DNA of 64,000 nt from Diogma glabrata (GCA_963693315.1 OY856186.1:75933123-75997122), one strand, 5' to 3'. Positions 47,899 through 60,142 are shown, counted from the first letter of the stretch. Numbers and translations are program-made. Notes: generated by a model from the sequence alone, not told the origin.

Positions 47899-50800
47899 TC
47901 AAAGACTGTTTCCTTCCAAAAATGTCACAGATCGCGAGGGTTGAGAAGAGTGTGCGCTGATTGAGTCCGTAACGTACGCTGGTTTAAGTCGGTCTAATGA
48001 GATAGATGTGTTCTTGCCGTTCACTTCTATAACGAAATACTTACGTAACCGCTTAATTACCTTATAAGGTCCTTCGTAAGGACTGGTGAGGCCAGTTTTT
48101 ACTCTGTCCACACGAATGAATACAAAGTCGCATTCAGATAAGTCCTTAGGAACGTAGATGTTATTTTGCGGGAAGTTACGAGTATCTTGAGGGATAATAC
48201 TACGCATCGAAGTTTTTAGTTGTTCGACCAGTGATGTTGGATCAGTCGATGCCGTAGATGGCGAATGCAACAGAAATTCCCCTGGAACTTTGAGTGACTG
48301 ACCGTAAACTAGTTCTGCTGGGGTGCATTCAAGATCTGATTTAATTGACGTGCGTAAACCAAGGAGAATCAATGGGAGTTGTTCGCTCCAATTAAGGGTG
48401 TTTTGAGAAGCATATAATGATGATTTGAGTGTTCGGTGAAATCTTTCGATTAAACCGTTTGAAGATGGATGGTAACTTGTTGTCCGTAACTTATGAGATC
48501 CTAGTAACTTACTAAGTTCTGAAAACAAGTTGCTCTCAAATTGACCGCCTTGGTCGGTCGTTATCTCTAGTGGAACTCCAAACCTAGAAATGTACTGGTC
48601 AATGAAGGCACGTGTAACTGTTGATGTCTTCATGTCTCGTAATGGAATTGCTTCTGGCCATCGCGTGAATCTGTCGATTATTGTAAGGAGGTATGAAAAC
48701 CCATTTGATGGTGGCAAAGGTCCCACTAGGTCCATGTGAATATGTTCGAAGCGGCCAGAGGGTAAGGCAAACCGACCATATTCGGTACGAGTGTGTCGAT
48801 GTACCTTGGACCTCTGGCATGGAACACAAGTTTTAGACCAATACCCAGTATCGGTGTTCATGCTAGGCCAAAAGTATTTTGATGATACTAATTTTCTACT
48901 CGTTCTAACCCCTGGATGTGAGAGATTGTGTATTTTATCGAATACGGTGCGACGCATTTCATTTGGAATGTAAGGTCTATTCCTACCGGTTGAGACTTCA
49001 CACCATATATTAAAGCAATCGAAGTTTATTAGCTGAAGCTGATATTTCGAACCTTGACGTTTTGTTGGATTGTCTACAAGAGTCTTGAGCTCTTGATCAG
49101 TCTCTTGTAGTGTTGTTAGTTGCTGAACGTCAATTCCAGTGTGAAGGATTGGTGAAATCTGAGAATCCTCTGGTCGAGATAATGTGTCTGCTACGACATT
49201 GCTTGCGCCCTTTATATGTCGGATGTCTGAAGTGAACCTAGATAAGTAATTTAACCGACGAGACTGCATAAAATCTTTTGGTGAATCAGATTTGAGTACG
49301 GTGGTCAGTGGTTTGTGATCTGTGAAAATAGTCAAAGGCCTGCTTTCGACAAAATATTCAAAGTGTTTAAGTGCGCAATAAATTGCATAAAGTTCTCTGT
49401 CAAAAACAGAGTACCTTTGCTCGGATGGAGAGAGTTTTCGGGAAAAGAAGGATAGGGGATACCAACCTCTAAATTCTTGCTCCAAAACCGCACCCATTGC
49501 GACACCTGAGCAATCCGTTGTAACAGCTATCTTGGCATTTTCTAAAGGGTGAACTAATAGAGTTGCATTAACCAGTGCTACTTTGATCCGGTCAAAAGCG
49601 GATGAGCATTCTGAAGGCCAAGTAAACGGAGTTTTCTTGTTTTTGCGCAAGTGTGCGATATGTTCATGAATTGGAGCAATCATCTCCGCCAAGTGCACGA
49701 TGAATCGGTGATAGTAGTTCACCATACCGACAAATCGTTGAACTTGCTTAAGTGACGTTGGGGGAGGAAAATCTCGGATAGCCACGATTCGATCCGCAGA
49801 TGGCTTAATACCATCTTTAGTGATTTCGTGGCTGAGGAAATTTAGCATGGTTGCACCGAATTCACATTTTGAAAGTTTGATCCTGAGATCGTAATCCATG
49901 AGACGCTGAAATAAAAGACGAAGATGCTCGTGATGTTCATCTTCGCTTTTGCTGGCTACTAGTATATCGTCGACATACACAAAAACGAAGTCCAGACCCT
50001 TTGTTACTTCGTTCATGAATCTTTGAAATGTTTGCGCTGCGTTTCGAAGACCATAAGGCATGCGCACGAATTCATAAAGACCGAATGGTACTGTAACTGC
50101 GGTTTTGTGTATGTCCTCGATAGCGACTGGAATATGATGATACGCTCTCACTAAGTCGATTTTTGAGAAGACTGTACAACCATGCAAATTTAAGGAAAAA
50201 TTGTGGATGTGTGGTAAGGGATACCTATCTGGCACCGTAATCGCGTTGAGACGTCTAAAATCACCACACGGTCGCCAGTCGTTACAATCCTTTTTTGGAA
50301 CGAGGTGTAGTGGCGATGCAGCAGATGAAGAAGATGGACGACAGAGACCTAATCTACCCATATGTTCAAATAAATCTTTGGTGATTTTATGTTTTTCAGG
50401 ACATAATCGTCTAGGACGTGAAAATGGCAGATGACCTTCTGTAATTATATGATGCACAACGTTGTGCTTAACAGGAGTGTCATAGTTTGGTTCATGTGTG
50501 AGACTGACAAAGTTTTTCAATAGATTTCCATATCTTCCATTGATGTGATATAATTTGGGTGAAGAGTCATCTACTTTTGTTATTATTGCTGCTACTGTGA
50601 GTTCAGTATTTGTGTCCAATAATCGTTTGTTTTTAAGATCAATGATAATACCATACTTGGTAAGGAAATCTGCGCCAATTATTGGACGGTTAACCTCGCC
50701 AACTATGAAGGTATGATGAAACGCCCTACGAAACCCAAGATCAACTTGGAGTAGCTTGGTTCCAAATGTTTTGATTGGAGTACCATTTGCAGCTAACAAA

Positions 50801-50967
50801 AAATCTTCGGATTCTGTGGACAGTTCGCGGCAGCACGATTTAGGAATAACCGACACATCAGCTCCTGTGTCGACTAGAAAATTAAGTCGTGTTTTAGGAC
50901 ATTTTATAATAAGACGACGTGTAATTAATGTCCCAATGTCCGTCGTTGTAACATTGGGTTTGTTTAG
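47899..50967 (-). CDS. pol: Pol polyprotein (protease, RT, RNase H, integrase)
   Basis: The frame is open from the frameshift site at 50,967, about 1,020 codons; pol has no obvious start of its own and is likely made only as a Gag-Pol fusion. The protease active site FLVDTGAD lies upstream of the first usable start codon at 50,856. Counting from 50,856: RT with '[11 protein letters not shown]' near 195 and the YVDD box at 294-297 (genomic 49,977-49,966); RNase H with 'TDCSG' near 450 and 'TDHKPL' near 515; integrase zinc finger with 'HPGVR' and 'CVPCQ' at about 640-685; core with 'HMDLVGP', 'TDQGGQF' and 'NGLIERFHR' at about 710-810, giving the DDE triad; and a GPY/F-like '[10 protein letters not shown]' near 935. 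No chromodomain or env. All key residues are present. Confidence 0.95.
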   Translation of the reverse strand, partial: LNKPNVTTTDIGTLITRRLIIKCPKTRLNFLVDTGADVSVIPKSCCRELSTESEDFLLAANGTPIKTFGTKLLQVDLGFRRAFHHTFIVGEVNRPIIGADFLTKYGIIIDLKNKRLLDTNTELTVAAIITKVDDSSPKLYHINGRYGNLLKNFVSLTHEPNYDTPVKHNVVHHIITEGHLPFSRPRRLCPEKHKITKDLFEHMGRLGLCRPSSSSAASPLHLVPKKDCNDWRPCGDFRRLNAITVPDRYPLPHIHNFSLNLHGCTVFSKIDLVRAYHHIPVAIEDIHKTAVTVPFGLYEFVRMPYGLRNAAQTFQRFMNEVTKGLDFVFVYVDDILVASKSEDEHHEHLRLLFQRLMDYDLRIKLSKCEFGATMLNFLSHEITKDGIKPSADRIVAIRDFPPPTSLKQVQRFVGMVNYYHRFIVHLAEMIAPIHEHIAHLRKNKKTPFTWPSECSSAFDRIKVALVNATLLVHPLENAKIAVTTDCSGVAMGAVLEQEFRGWYPLSFFSRKLSPSEQRYSVFDRELYAIYCALKHFEYFVESRPLTIFTDHKPLTTVLKSDSPKDFMQSRRLNYLSRFTSDIRHIKGASNVVADTLSRPEDSQISPILHTGIDVQQLTTLQETDQELKTLVDNPTKRQGSKYQLQLINFDCFNIWCEVSTGRNRPYIPNEMRRTVFDKIHNLSHPGVRTSRKLVSSKYFWPSMNTDTGYWSKTCVPCQRSKVHRHTRTEYGRFALPSGRFEHIHMDLVGPLPPSNGFSYLLTIIDRFTRWPEAIPLRDMKTSTVTRAFIDQYISRFGVPLEITTDQGGQFESNLFSELSKLLGSHKLRTTSYHPSSNGLIERFHRTLKSSLYASQNTLNWSEQLPLILLGLRTSIKSDLECTPAELVYGQSLKVPGEFLLHSPSTASTDPTSLVEQLKTSMRSIIPQDTRNFPQNNIYVPKDLSECDFVFIRVDRVKTGLTSPYEGPYKVIKRLRKYFVIEVNGKNTSISLDRLKPAYVTDSISAHSSQPSRSVTFLEGNSL

Positions 50968-50973
50968 TTTCCC
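50932..50973 (-). promoter_or_regulatory. -1 ribosomal frameshift signal at the gag/pol junction
   Basis: The heptamer GGGAAAC (50,973-50,967) lies in the gag frame as G GGA AAC and is followed at once by the gag stop TAA. After an 8-base spacer, CCCAATGT (50,958-50,951) pairs exactly with ACATTGGG (50,939-50,932) around an 11-base loop. ACGACG in the loop (50,946-50,941) can pair with CGTCGT at 50,919-50,914, forming an H-type pseudoknot. Slipping back one base enters the pol frame exactly. Confidence 0.85.
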
Positions 50974-51851
50974 GAACCTGTGTCTGATGTGGATTTGTTT
51001 TCACGAAAAGTGCAACCGTTGCCACCACATTTGCGCGCGCGATAGCCAAATATTTTATGGTACCAGCATTTGTAATGAATATTTCGATTTTTCGATTCAC
51101 TACGATTGGAACCAGAACGTTGGTATCTATTCCTAGATCTTGAATTACCTCTCCATGGTGATCTATCGCGATCCCTGGAAGAACAGCTAAATTTGTCAAA
51201 CCGAGACCTCAATTCATTTATTGAATGCGTCAATGACTGAAGATTAGACTGATTGGTATCTGTATTTGAAATAGATGATACGCCAGAAATAAAAGGATTG
51301 GTTGGATTTAATATGTTCCAAACTTTATCTGCTATTTCACACAGTGCTACCATATCACTACTGTTGCTTGCAACCAGTACTGTTTGAATCTGATGTGGTA
51401 GCCTTTTAAGCCAGAGGGTTTTCAACAGGTTTTCATTTGCAAAACCTGATTGACCTGCTAATGTAACCATACTATTAAACAGTTCAGATGGCTTTTGGTT
51501 ACCAAGCTCTGAGGTACTGAGTAGTTTCTCGATTCTTTCATGATCGGTCATTGATTTGCTTTTAATCAATGTTGACTTAAGAAGTTCATACTTGCTTTCT
51601 GTATCGGTAAGTGGATCATTTATGACATGCTGAAGATTGTAGATGATGTCAGCAGGTAACGCGGCAAGTGCATGATGGTATCTGTTTTCCTTAGCTATTT
51701 TCTTCAAAACAAATAGCGCCTCAATCTGCACAAACCAAACATCCGGCATGTTATGCCAATAAGGAGGAAACGGAATGGAGACCCTATCTATTTGGATCCC
51801 CTGGGTTGGTATTTCGATTGTATTCTTATTTTGTTCGTCATCCCTTCCCAT
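50964..51851 (-). CDS. gag: Gag protein with CHCC zinc motif
   Basis: 295 codons from ATG at 51,851, the first Met after the leader, to the TAA at 50,966-50,964. The protein would form the retrotransposon particle and bind RNA. The middle ('[12 protein letters not shown]', 'ERIEKLL', 'KPSELFNSM', 'LWLKRLP') is the capsid-like Gag region of Gypsy elements. The last ~45 residues hold a basic Ser/Arg stretch and then C-x2-H-x9-C-x4-C ('[14 protein letters not shown]' onward), the Cys-His-Cys-Cys variant known from the CsRn1 lineage in place of the usual Cys-Cys-His-Cys knuckle. It is intact. Confidence 0.93.
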   Translation of the reverse strand: MGRDDEQNKNTIEIPTQGIQIDRVSIPFPPYWHNMPDVWFVQIEALFVLKKIAKENRYHHALAALPADIIYNLQHVINDPLTDTESKYELLKSTLIKSKSMTDHERIEKLLSTSELGNQKPSELFNSMVTLAGQSGFANENLLKTLWLKRLPHQIQTVLVASNSSDMVALCEIADKVWNILNPTNPFISGVSSISNTDTNQSNLQSLTHSINELRSRFDKFSCSSRDRDRSPWRGNSRSRNRYQRSGSNRSESKNRNIHYKCWYHKIFGYRARKCGGNGCTFRENKSTSDTGSGN

Positions 51852-52730
51852 TTTGTATTCTTATTGTTGTATACAAATAATTATTTTCAAAAAAATTTTT
51901 TATTTTAAATTACGTAATGAATTATTTCGACCTTCAAGTATTAAAATTATTTCAAAAACCAATATGCCGTAATTTATATAGAAAAAAATTATATTATATA
52001 TATACACTAAACGCATACGCAACCGCAAAATCAATGTATCAAACAATAGTAAAAATAATATATATATTCAAAATAAATATTTACTATTATATTTTTAATA
52101 AAAAGAATTCAATAATGAGAATTTAAGAAAAAGAAATTGAAGAAGAAAATGAATAATTGCTCACCAAGTTCCTGATACTGCGTGATAATCACCGTTTGTT
52201 GTTGTTGTCCGTTGCACATTCAGTTAAATTGAAAATGAGTTAAAGTTGAACAAAAAAACATAAGGAAATAAGAAAATATTCAAAATTAATATTTATGCTA
52301 AGTATTATTATTACTATTTTTTTAAAATTTTAATATTAACCTTAAATTTATTTGTGTGATGAACAGCTACTGTTGATTTGTCCTTCGTATCCGTTATTGA
52401 AGACGTTATTTCATTCTTTCATCCAATTCAGGAAATTCAGCTATATTGTTCAGTTACTGCTAACCGCAACCATATTCCGTTTTTTGTTAAATTAAATTAT
52501 TTGTAAATGTTGAGCGTTTTATTATTTTCCGTTGTTTGCTGTTATGTCCTTTTGTTTTACCATATAAAGCTGCTAATGTTGTATTTGTTTCCACTGATTC
52601 CGTTTGTAAAAATCAATCCAGTAATAAATAATATGTAAATTTTGAGTTTTATTCCGCCAAAATATTGAGTAGTTTTGCTTATTTTTTTGTTGATATGAAA
52701 TTGTGTTCAATATGTCCCAAACGGGAATAT
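51852..52730 (-). other. Leader between primer-binding site and gag
   Basis: About 880 bases of A/T-rich untranslated sequence, long for a Gypsy element. It likely includes the RNA packaging signal. Small frames on both strands here show no motif. Confidence 0.6.
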
Positions 52731-52742
52731 CGGGCGTCACCA
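52725..52742 (-). promoter_or_regulatory. Primer-binding site, tRNA-Trp-like
   Basis: One base after the 5' LTR the minus strand reads TGGTGACGCCCGATATTC. The first seven bases and the following CCCG match the complement of an animal tRNA-Trp 3' end with one extra or altered base; tRNA-Trp is the known primer of CsRn1-type elements. The match beyond base 12 is poor. Confidence 0.6.
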
Positions 52743-52743
52743 A

Positions 52744-53290
52744 ATATTGAGTGGTTTTGTGTAGATTGCTTTCACTCAATAATAAACTGTAGAACTGAAC
52801 TTGGATATATTTTTATTTACACAAACAATACTCATGCAATGCAAGTAAAACACTTTATAAAGTAAAACTTAACTTTATTTCGAAACAAGTTTTATTTTAT
52901 TTAGTTCACAATAAAAATAATAATTTGATTTAGGTGATTTTTAAAGTGACTTATTTTGTGTCTCGAAACCAATTAAAAATTATAATTTTGATAATGATAA
53001 AATTAAAAATTATAACTGTGAGTTATGAAAAACGAGACAACAGCATCCCGATGAAAATCAGCAGTGATCCAATAAATCGGTGTTGTGTACTCTTCTTTTT
53101 CTTCTTCTTTATTTATTATATTCTTTATTCATTATAAACATTGATAATGCGGAACATATTATAAACATTGATAATGCGGAACATATTATGTTAGTGTAAT
53201 AATCGATGAAGAAGAAATAATTATTTTGAGATATTGTTCGTTAATTTTGTGGTGAATATAAATTATTTGAGTAATGATTTATGTTGCCAC
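52744..53290 (-). repeat. 5' LTR (547 bp)
   Basis: The same sequence as the 3' LTR at 47,294-47,840, no difference seen by eye. As the minus-strand 5' LTR it would carry the promoter for the element's RNA. Confidence 0.93.
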
Positions 53291-53294
53291 ACAC

Positions 53295-55908
53295 ATACAT
53301 AGCAAGGCACAACACATTATTTTAAAATTAAATCCGATAAATTCAAAAGAAATACCGATGAACAAATCCTAGAACTTTGGTTTTAATATCTAAAATAATA
53401 GAAATAATTTAAAATCGCCTGAATTCTAAAACGGGAAACAATTAAGAATGTATTTACCCTTTTGTTATATCCTTTTGAATATTCCAATAAAACTCACAAT
53501 TAAAATATCGCCTAAAGGTAATCTAATAAAGCATTTATTAGATTAAGTTAGAACTTTTGCTAACACTGCAGTGACTCTAAGATTAAAACAATTTGTGAAA
53601 TATTTCAAAATTTCAACAATCTAGTCATGTGAAACCGTAAATAATTTTAACAGAGACATCAATAAAATTTTTGTATTGAAATGCTGCGTGGAAATTTTAA
53701 ATATCAATGATTTCCCTTATCGTCTATAACAAAAAAGTTAAACTATTTTTGTAATTCAATTGAAATTCTATTTTTATTCGTGATTCCCTTATTTTTCAAT
53801 GGAATCTATGAATACGAATATGACCCTTCGATGAATGGTTGTGGTACAATAAAGACTGAGAACAACCTTCCTTGTGATTCAATTATTGTGTAATTATTTA
53901 TCTTTAATCTGAAATTTGATTTTTAAAATGAAAATGGCTGTAATTTAATTTAATTTAAAAATGAAAAATTTAGGAAATTATTTGTCTTTATCGAATAATA
54001 ACAAAAAATGGGGAAGTGGAAGCAGGTTTGGTTTTATTACTGAATTATTCTAAAGTGAAAGCATTTTGATTAATTCAAAGAAGTCGTTTTAATTAGTCGT
54101 AGTTATTGTTTTGGTGGTCAAGTATACTGGTTTGCCATTATTTACCAAACTTTTTTTTCACTGTTTCCATCTAAGACTTTTTTTTCAATTTCTCACCAAA
54201 CACAAGTCTTTCATAAACGTCATTTGGAAGTATTTGAGTTCTACCATACCCTTCAAAAGTAATTTTGGAGTATGACATTCAATACCGTACAAACATTTGT
54301 ACTGTGGTTTTGATGTTGTGACAAAACCAGATTGCCGTTATTGAAATCAAATTCACAGTTTAACCGGAAAATTCGGTTAGGATAGGAGTGGCCTAAATAA
54401 AATGTTGTCGACTATTTTTAATTAAAAATCAATGAAAAAAGAATAAGGAAAAAATATGAAATATTATTTTAATTTAACAAAATTATGAGTAGTAATTACC
54501 CTTATCCTAGTTGGCCTAATGGCCTTATCCTAGTTTAGGTGCTATTCAAAAAAATTTCTTATATTTTTTATTATTTTGTTGAGTATATACCAGCAATTAT
54601 TGATTAAAGGAAAAGTGCAGAAACATTTAAGAAAAAAGATGTATACATTTGAATTTACAGATTTTGATGGTTAATTTATATGTAGCCACGTTATCCTGCA
54701 GACCTTCGATCAATAATAGTCCGCTCCCCAACAATTTTCCTCAACCATCATTTTATTATTGTTTTATTTTTCAATCCTCTCTGTGACCCTTTAGACCTTT
54801 GATCAAAGATAGCCCCTTTCTGCACCCCTTCCATCAACCATCTCTTCATCTGATAGATTTTCGTTTTTTGATCCTTTACTTACTTTACTTACTGTTTCCT
54901 TTAATGTATTTCATAAATAAAAATGTTGAAATTTGTTGTTTAATGTTTGCTTTTTATTAAATGTTACCAGGAAAGAAAAGTTTATACACAAAACTTAATA
55001 TTGTCACTAAAGCTTAACCAATTTAAAAAAAAATAGATTTATTTTACACATTGAATATTTTTTGAACAATTAATTAGTTAAACAATGTTAATTAAAAAAC
55101 TTGTGTCACAATATGCTACTGATAACATGTTCACTTTCTAAATAAACTTTACATAATATCTCACAATTTGATCGAATTTATAGCTAGAATTTTCTATTCT
55201 TTGTTTCTTTTTTTATATATCCTGCAATGTTTATTTTTTTTACACCGTATGAAAGTAGACGTTTCAACAAAAATAAAAGCTATCGATTTTGTGGAAAAAA
55301 CTGTTTTCAGCCCATGTGGATCTTCGGGTGAAAATGAGGTCTATTTTTTGGTTTTAAATCAAAATTAAACGTCAAAATAAATATTTTGATAAAAAAAAAT
55401 TACAGCATATTAGGGACATAAAAAAGTAAAAGTTTCTACCATATTGTGTTCAAAAAAATTTTTATTTGTGAGAGATAAAAATTAAAAACAAAAAAAACTT
55501 TTTGCAATTTGTCAGGGCAAACTCCAGGTTATGTGAAAAAATGGTTTGAACAAAAGTTAGAGATCTTAATATCACCTACAACTGTATATTAAACTTTTTT
55601 CAATAGAAGGTCTAGTTTTGCTTCAAATCGTGAAAAACCATTTTCTCCCTCTTTAAGCTCCCCCTCGTAAAAATTTGCACAATGTTTTCATGCTTATCCA
55701 AGAGATTTTATTCTTTAAATAATTTTTTACTTAACAATAACTATTTGTACTGGTGTATTTTATTAAGCTTTCGTTTATTAACAATAGAGAATACACTCTC
55801 TGTAAGCACATGGGTTCCTGGTACACCAAGAGATGAATATTCAACTATTCTCTGAACATTTCCTTAAAAGATATGATTTTTATTTCATTTATTTTTAAAA
55901 GAATTTTT
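53295..55908. other. AT-rich intergenic sequence
   Basis: No gene or RNA is recognised. A block near 54,690-54,850 with 'gaccttcgatcaa' and 'gacctttgatcaa' about 95 bases apart is a short direct repeat. Confidence 0.4.
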
Positions 55909-56272
55909 GAAGTGAACACTTCTTTAGGCGCACCACACACAGATTTTTCCGTAGGTAGTAAGTTAGGCTGATCCGTGACGCACTGAGGTGAAAGACTAAA
56001 AATAATAATAAATAATAATCTATCTATCATTTCTTAACGTTTCAAATTGCGTTGTGCATATCGTGCTCGACTGATGTGCTGTAGGTAGTGAGTTCAATCC
56101 CTGGTGTGGTACATATTTTTTTATTGTTTTTTTTTAATTTTTATTAAATACCATTTATATTATTTTTTTTTATTTATGAATTCACCAAAATAATAAAAAT
56201 TTCTTTATACGAATTTTAAAATATTGATCTATAACCCAGTTTTTTAAAGTTATATTGCTACGGTCTTTTGCG
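55909..56272 (+). repeat. Dispersed repeat family B, SINE-like, copy 2
   Basis: Parallel to 1,306-1,655, with 'gaagtgaacacttctttaggcg', 'taacgtttcaaattgcg', a box-B-like 'gagttcaatccc' near 56,090, 'tttttattg', 'ttattaaataccatt' and 'cagttttttaaagttat'. The box-B-like motif is better kept here than in copy 1. A tRNA-derived SINE is likely but not proven. Confidence 0.55.
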
Positions 56273-56890
56273 ATTTGCATTCGAGTCACCATGTTAAATA
56301 AATATTGAATATATATAAAATTAAAAGTATGTCTGTTTGTCCTTTATGCATTAATACATTAATCATCCTGAAAATTTGGGAAGTTGTTGTGCACATTTAA
56401 TTTGCTTTTTATTTAACTATCGTTTTAAACGGTAAAAAACATTTGATCAATGTTTTTTTTATTGAACATAATTTTTATGAAATTAAAAATAACGTAAGAG
56501 GTTGTAGTATAACCTGAAACAATTACATTTGTATATCAAAATTACATGTATTGGAATTTTATCATCTTCACTAAATATGTTGTCGGTTTGGAATTGTATG
56601 TAATACATGTTTCTAAACTTAAGTGAAGACTTAATACTTGTTACTTGATACTTGATAAAATCGATAATATCGATTTAAAGCTCACAATTACGAGACGAAA
56701 ATCGAATAAATTCTATACAAAGAGGCATAGCTTATGTATGATTAAACATGGATGGCAATCATGATAAATAAAATAATTAAAAATGGTGGCACTTAGCCGA
56801 TAGTGATTTGCAAATGGCAACAATGCGCATTAATACCAATGAATTTGCTTAGTTTTCCGCAGGAAGATTTGTAAAATTTAAACTTGTTGA
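56273..56890. other. AT-rich spacer
   Basis: Nothing recognised. Confidence 0.4.
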
Positions 56891-56896
56891 TCTATG

Positions 56897-56945
56897 TGTG
56901 TGACAACCACGCGTACTTTAGTCCCTGCTATTGGCATATGAGTGC
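56897..56945 (-). repeat. Dispersed repeat family C, end fragment
   Basis: Reverse-orientation match to the right end of the 37.8-kb copy: 'gtgtgacaacc', 'gcgtact', 'agtccctgctattg'. Only about 50 bases are preserved. Confidence 0.65.
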
Positions 56946-57244
56946 TATTTTGACAATTATTTGTTTTACATTGTGAGGTTAGTGTGTGTAGTTAGCGGTT
57001 TATCGTTCAGACTTGTTTCTCATTTATTCTAATAATACGATCCAAATACTACTAATACGATATCAATTGATTGCGATTGCCAATGAAGTTTTCACTTCTG
57101 CCGTGCGGTGTGCTTAAACACTCTCTGTTTTTTTATTTTAAAAGAATTTTTTTAAAAGCTGTTTATTCAGAGTATATTTTTTTGCAATTTATAGTATGCA
57201 AACATTTAAGAACGATATTCTTTGCAAAACCATTATTTCACATT

Positions 57245-57355
57245 CGAGAGCCGCACATGGGTCATTCTTTTACAAACCGAATACCTTTCTCACCGACACA
57301 TTTTTGATTTTGCTGAAATTTTTTTAAGGGGTTTTATATCGAAAAAAAGAAACAC
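57245..57355 (+). repeat. Segment shared with the TIR element at 30.7 kb
   Basis: About 100 bases match 30,755-30,855 in reverse orientation ('ggtcattctt', 'caccgacacatttttgattt', 'gctgaaattt', 'tatcgaaaaaaa'). In both places a frame reading 'FLTDTFLI'-like is possible, so it may be a remnant of the same protein, but here it is broken. The surrounding 56.9-58.4 kb shows no other feature. Confidence 0.6.
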
Positions 57356-59228
57356 GTGTTCGATTTTTTTTGCTGGAAAATAAAGCGGTTCTAATTTCGT
57401 GATTTTTGACGATTTGACGTGAAAACTTATTTTCAAAAACTCATAACTTCGGGTCTATTACAGATAGAAACTTCTGTTTTGTTTTATTAAACTTTAAAGT
57501 TAAAGGATGTTTTTTTGAAAAAAAAATAAAGTCAATAAAAATTATTAACAAATTCTTATCGTTATAAATAAATAAAATGTTTAAATCGATATTTAGTCAT
57601 TGCCCCGCCCGCCTACGTAATTAATTTTTAGTATGACCATCGTATTGTTCGTTTAATTTTCTATAAAAAACGTATTTTTAAATACTGGAGAAATGATTTT
57701 TACTGTCAGAAAAAATTGATTTATGAAAAATTAGAGTACATTTTCTTCTTCTTGTTGTTGATTTGTGTTATTTTCTTATCTATGAGTTTTATCGATAAAT
57801 TAAATGAAAACAAGTTGTCACGTAGTAGTTGTATAATTGACTTCACTTTACTTTAGGAATTAATAATAATACTAAGTGGATTAAATATCGTTGTCTGAAT
57901 AAAATTATGAAGTATTCGACCAAGTGAGGTTCAGAAATTTGAACAAGAAATATACTGACTAAAACAATAAAACGTGAATTTATTCGTAATGAATTTCAAA
58001 TGCAATAATAAAACACTTCGTGCTAGCAATATAATCTATGCATCTTAATTTTAAATAAAATAAAACTAAGTTTAAAATTTGAGTAGAACTAAGAAGATAA
58101 AAAATCAATAACGTATTTTAATGTTTTGGAGTTGGAAATTAAATTTAATATCAGATATAACCATTTTTGTCAACAATCGACCAATCTTTGGGACGCAGCA
58201 GCTTATTTGGTCAAATTTAGCAACATCAGTATTTTTGATCAAATATTTACATCTTTAGTATTAGCAATCAATAAAAGTAAAATGAACGGCTAAGGCAGGG
58301 CAAGGTGTTGTAGAGTAGGATCTTCCATCATCATGGGGTGAGTCATTCAATTTATTTGATATTATTATTCACAGTATTGGTGTGGATGTAACGGTCTTGC
58401 CTTCGCTGATGCTGTCAGAGTCTCTTTTATTCATTTTTTTGGTCTAGACTGTTTACTTTCGACTTCGTGCATATTGATTAATTTGTTCTGGAATGGTGGA
58501 CGTTCATTCTCGGATCCACATAACTTTCGTTTGCTGGAACATAAAATCTCAAGACGCACAGTCCATCGATTGCTTTCTTTTGGTATTCTTATCAACAGGT
58601 CCAGTTTCCATTACAGAAAATGGACTACTCATCCTTACCAGTGCATTACGCTTCATATTTGAATTCAGCTTTTTTAGTCAATTTTTCCCACCGTGACACA
58701 CTTCGTTGCTGAACTTCTCTCTAAAATATCGAAGGAGAATCTGCAATATTTTAATTCTTTACAATTCGATGCATAAATCGTTACAAAATTTGCGACATAC
58801 GATGCTAGTTTGGTTTGGTCCAGGTTATAAAAATATTTTTAATTATGGCTTCTGATGTTGTGGCACATGCAAATTTGTTGTCAAATAATGGTTTAAGTAT
58901 TTTAGATGTTGAATCTATCAATCGAAAGCTTTAGCTGTGGTAAACGGGATGGAAGAGAAAACAGTTTTTGTAAGATAAATATTTCTTCCAGCTTTGCCTT
59001 TTTTAATGACTTAAGAAACATGTTGAGGTTGTGGATCTAGCAGCTTTTTAGCAAAGCTTTTTTATGTATATTTGTATCTACATATATTTTTCTTAAAAAA
59101 GGAATTTACAGATACTGAGAAAATGATAGTTAAATTGAAACACTATTTTGAAAAAATATTTCCACTGGTTTAACTTTGTCTATCTCTCTGTAAAAAACTG
59201 TAAACTTTGATAAACTTTGTCTATCTCT
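57356..59228. other. No recognised feature
   Basis: A/T-rich DNA; short frames at 58,474-58,696 have no motif. Confidence 0.4.
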
Positions 59229-59245
59229 CTGTAAAAAACTGTAAA

Positions 59246-59534
59246 AACGTACTCCAGTCCCTACTATTGACATGCGAGTTGTCGTGAGATATATCACATA
59301 CCACTGGCAATAAGTAAGATATCACTAGCCAAGGTGAAACCAGGAGTGCTGGCGGATAAACTGTATTTAGTCAACGATGGCACACTCAATCTTAGTTGGG
59401 GAATATTTCTTGATGATGGCATGCTTGTTAAAAAAATGAGCCTTCAAATAACTCTCTATATCTGGGTTTAATAATTTAGGAAAACGGTGCATCACATGAT
59501 CAAATATTATGTTACTAGCTGGATTATTGACAAC
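59246..59534 (-). repeat. Dispersed repeat family C, reverse copy
   Basis: Reverse complement of 37,825-38,165: 'actccagtccctac', 'ttgacatgcgagtt', 'catcaagaaatattcc' (here diverged), and 'gctggattattgacaac' at the end. The two copies differ at perhaps a fifth of positions by eye, so they are old. Confidence 0.75.
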
Positions 59535-60047
59535 CCCATTTTAGTTTTGTTCCTTCAAACTTAAAACAAATTTGCTATAGTAATTAATTATATGTTATAA
59601 TTGTCCGATAAATTGTTCATGTTAGTTTTGTAATACATTTAAAAAATTTTAACACTGAATGACTATATATGATACCTATGTAGAGGTAGATCAAAAAGTT
59701 TTTCTGAAAATGTGTGTTTTATTTATATATTGGACAAGTTCGTCGATCAGGAAAAACCAACTCATCTTTAAGAAACAAGAGAAATTTTAATAACAAAAAA
59801 TGGTTTTTTAAGCTGTTATAACAGCCGTTTAGATACAAAAATTTATAACAAATTAATAAACTTATCATTTTTGGAAATATTTTTATCAATTTCTTTCAAA
59901 TATGAATCTCTCTCTCTCTCTGTTTCCACAAAAAAGATTCCAACAACTATTAACAAAAACGTTTAAAACAAACAAAAAAATTTTTACATTTTATAATACG
60001 TCATAGTTACGTAATAACAAACAATGAAATAAATTACAAAAAATGGA
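59535..60047. other. AT-rich spacer
   Basis: Contains a short (CT)n run near 59,907-59,921; otherwise nothing. Confidence 0.4.
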
Positions 60048-60142
60048 TCTATCTAATACATTAGATTCTCCTTGTACACAAAATTTCCAGAATAAGAAAT
60101 CAACATATTTCTAGCGGATATCCTGCCGCTTGTACTTTTTTT
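60048..60142 (+). repeat. Dispersed repeat family A, end fragment
   Basis: Matches the right end of the 11.2-kb copy and the reverse of 33,561-33,655: 'acattagattctcc', 'ttgtacacaaa', 'tagcggatat', 'tgccgcttgtactttttt'. The subterminal GCGG/CCGC stem is kept. Confidence 0.7.

Larger units (their letters stand above)
47290..53294 (-). mobile_element. Intact Gypsy (CsRn1-type) LTR retrotransposon
   Basis: It has two LTRs of 547 bp that I read as identical, a 4-bp direct flank 'acac' on both sides, a primer-binding site, open gag and pol frames on the minus strand, and a polypurine tract. CsRn1 assignment rests on three features: the unusual Cys-His-Cys-Cys Gag motif, the Gypsy order protease-RT-RNase H-integrase, and a tRNA-Trp-like primer site. 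No env frame is visible between integrase and the 3' LTR. Gag and pol are in different frames and a -1 frameshift signal sits at the junction. Identical LTRs and open frames imply a very recent insertion. Confidence 0.93.

Noticed and set aside
48599..50434. Several 60-80-codon frames within pol on both strands
   Set aside because: Shadows of the pol reading frame in other frames.
50894..51199. 101-codon minus-strand frame across the gag/pol junction
   Set aside because: It is in the third frame, overlaps the Gag zinc motif and the frameshift signal, and has no motif of its own.
47484..53137. Two identical 67-codon plus-strand frames
   Set aside because: Both lie inside the two identical LTRs, antisense to the element; identity reflects the LTR, not a gene pair.
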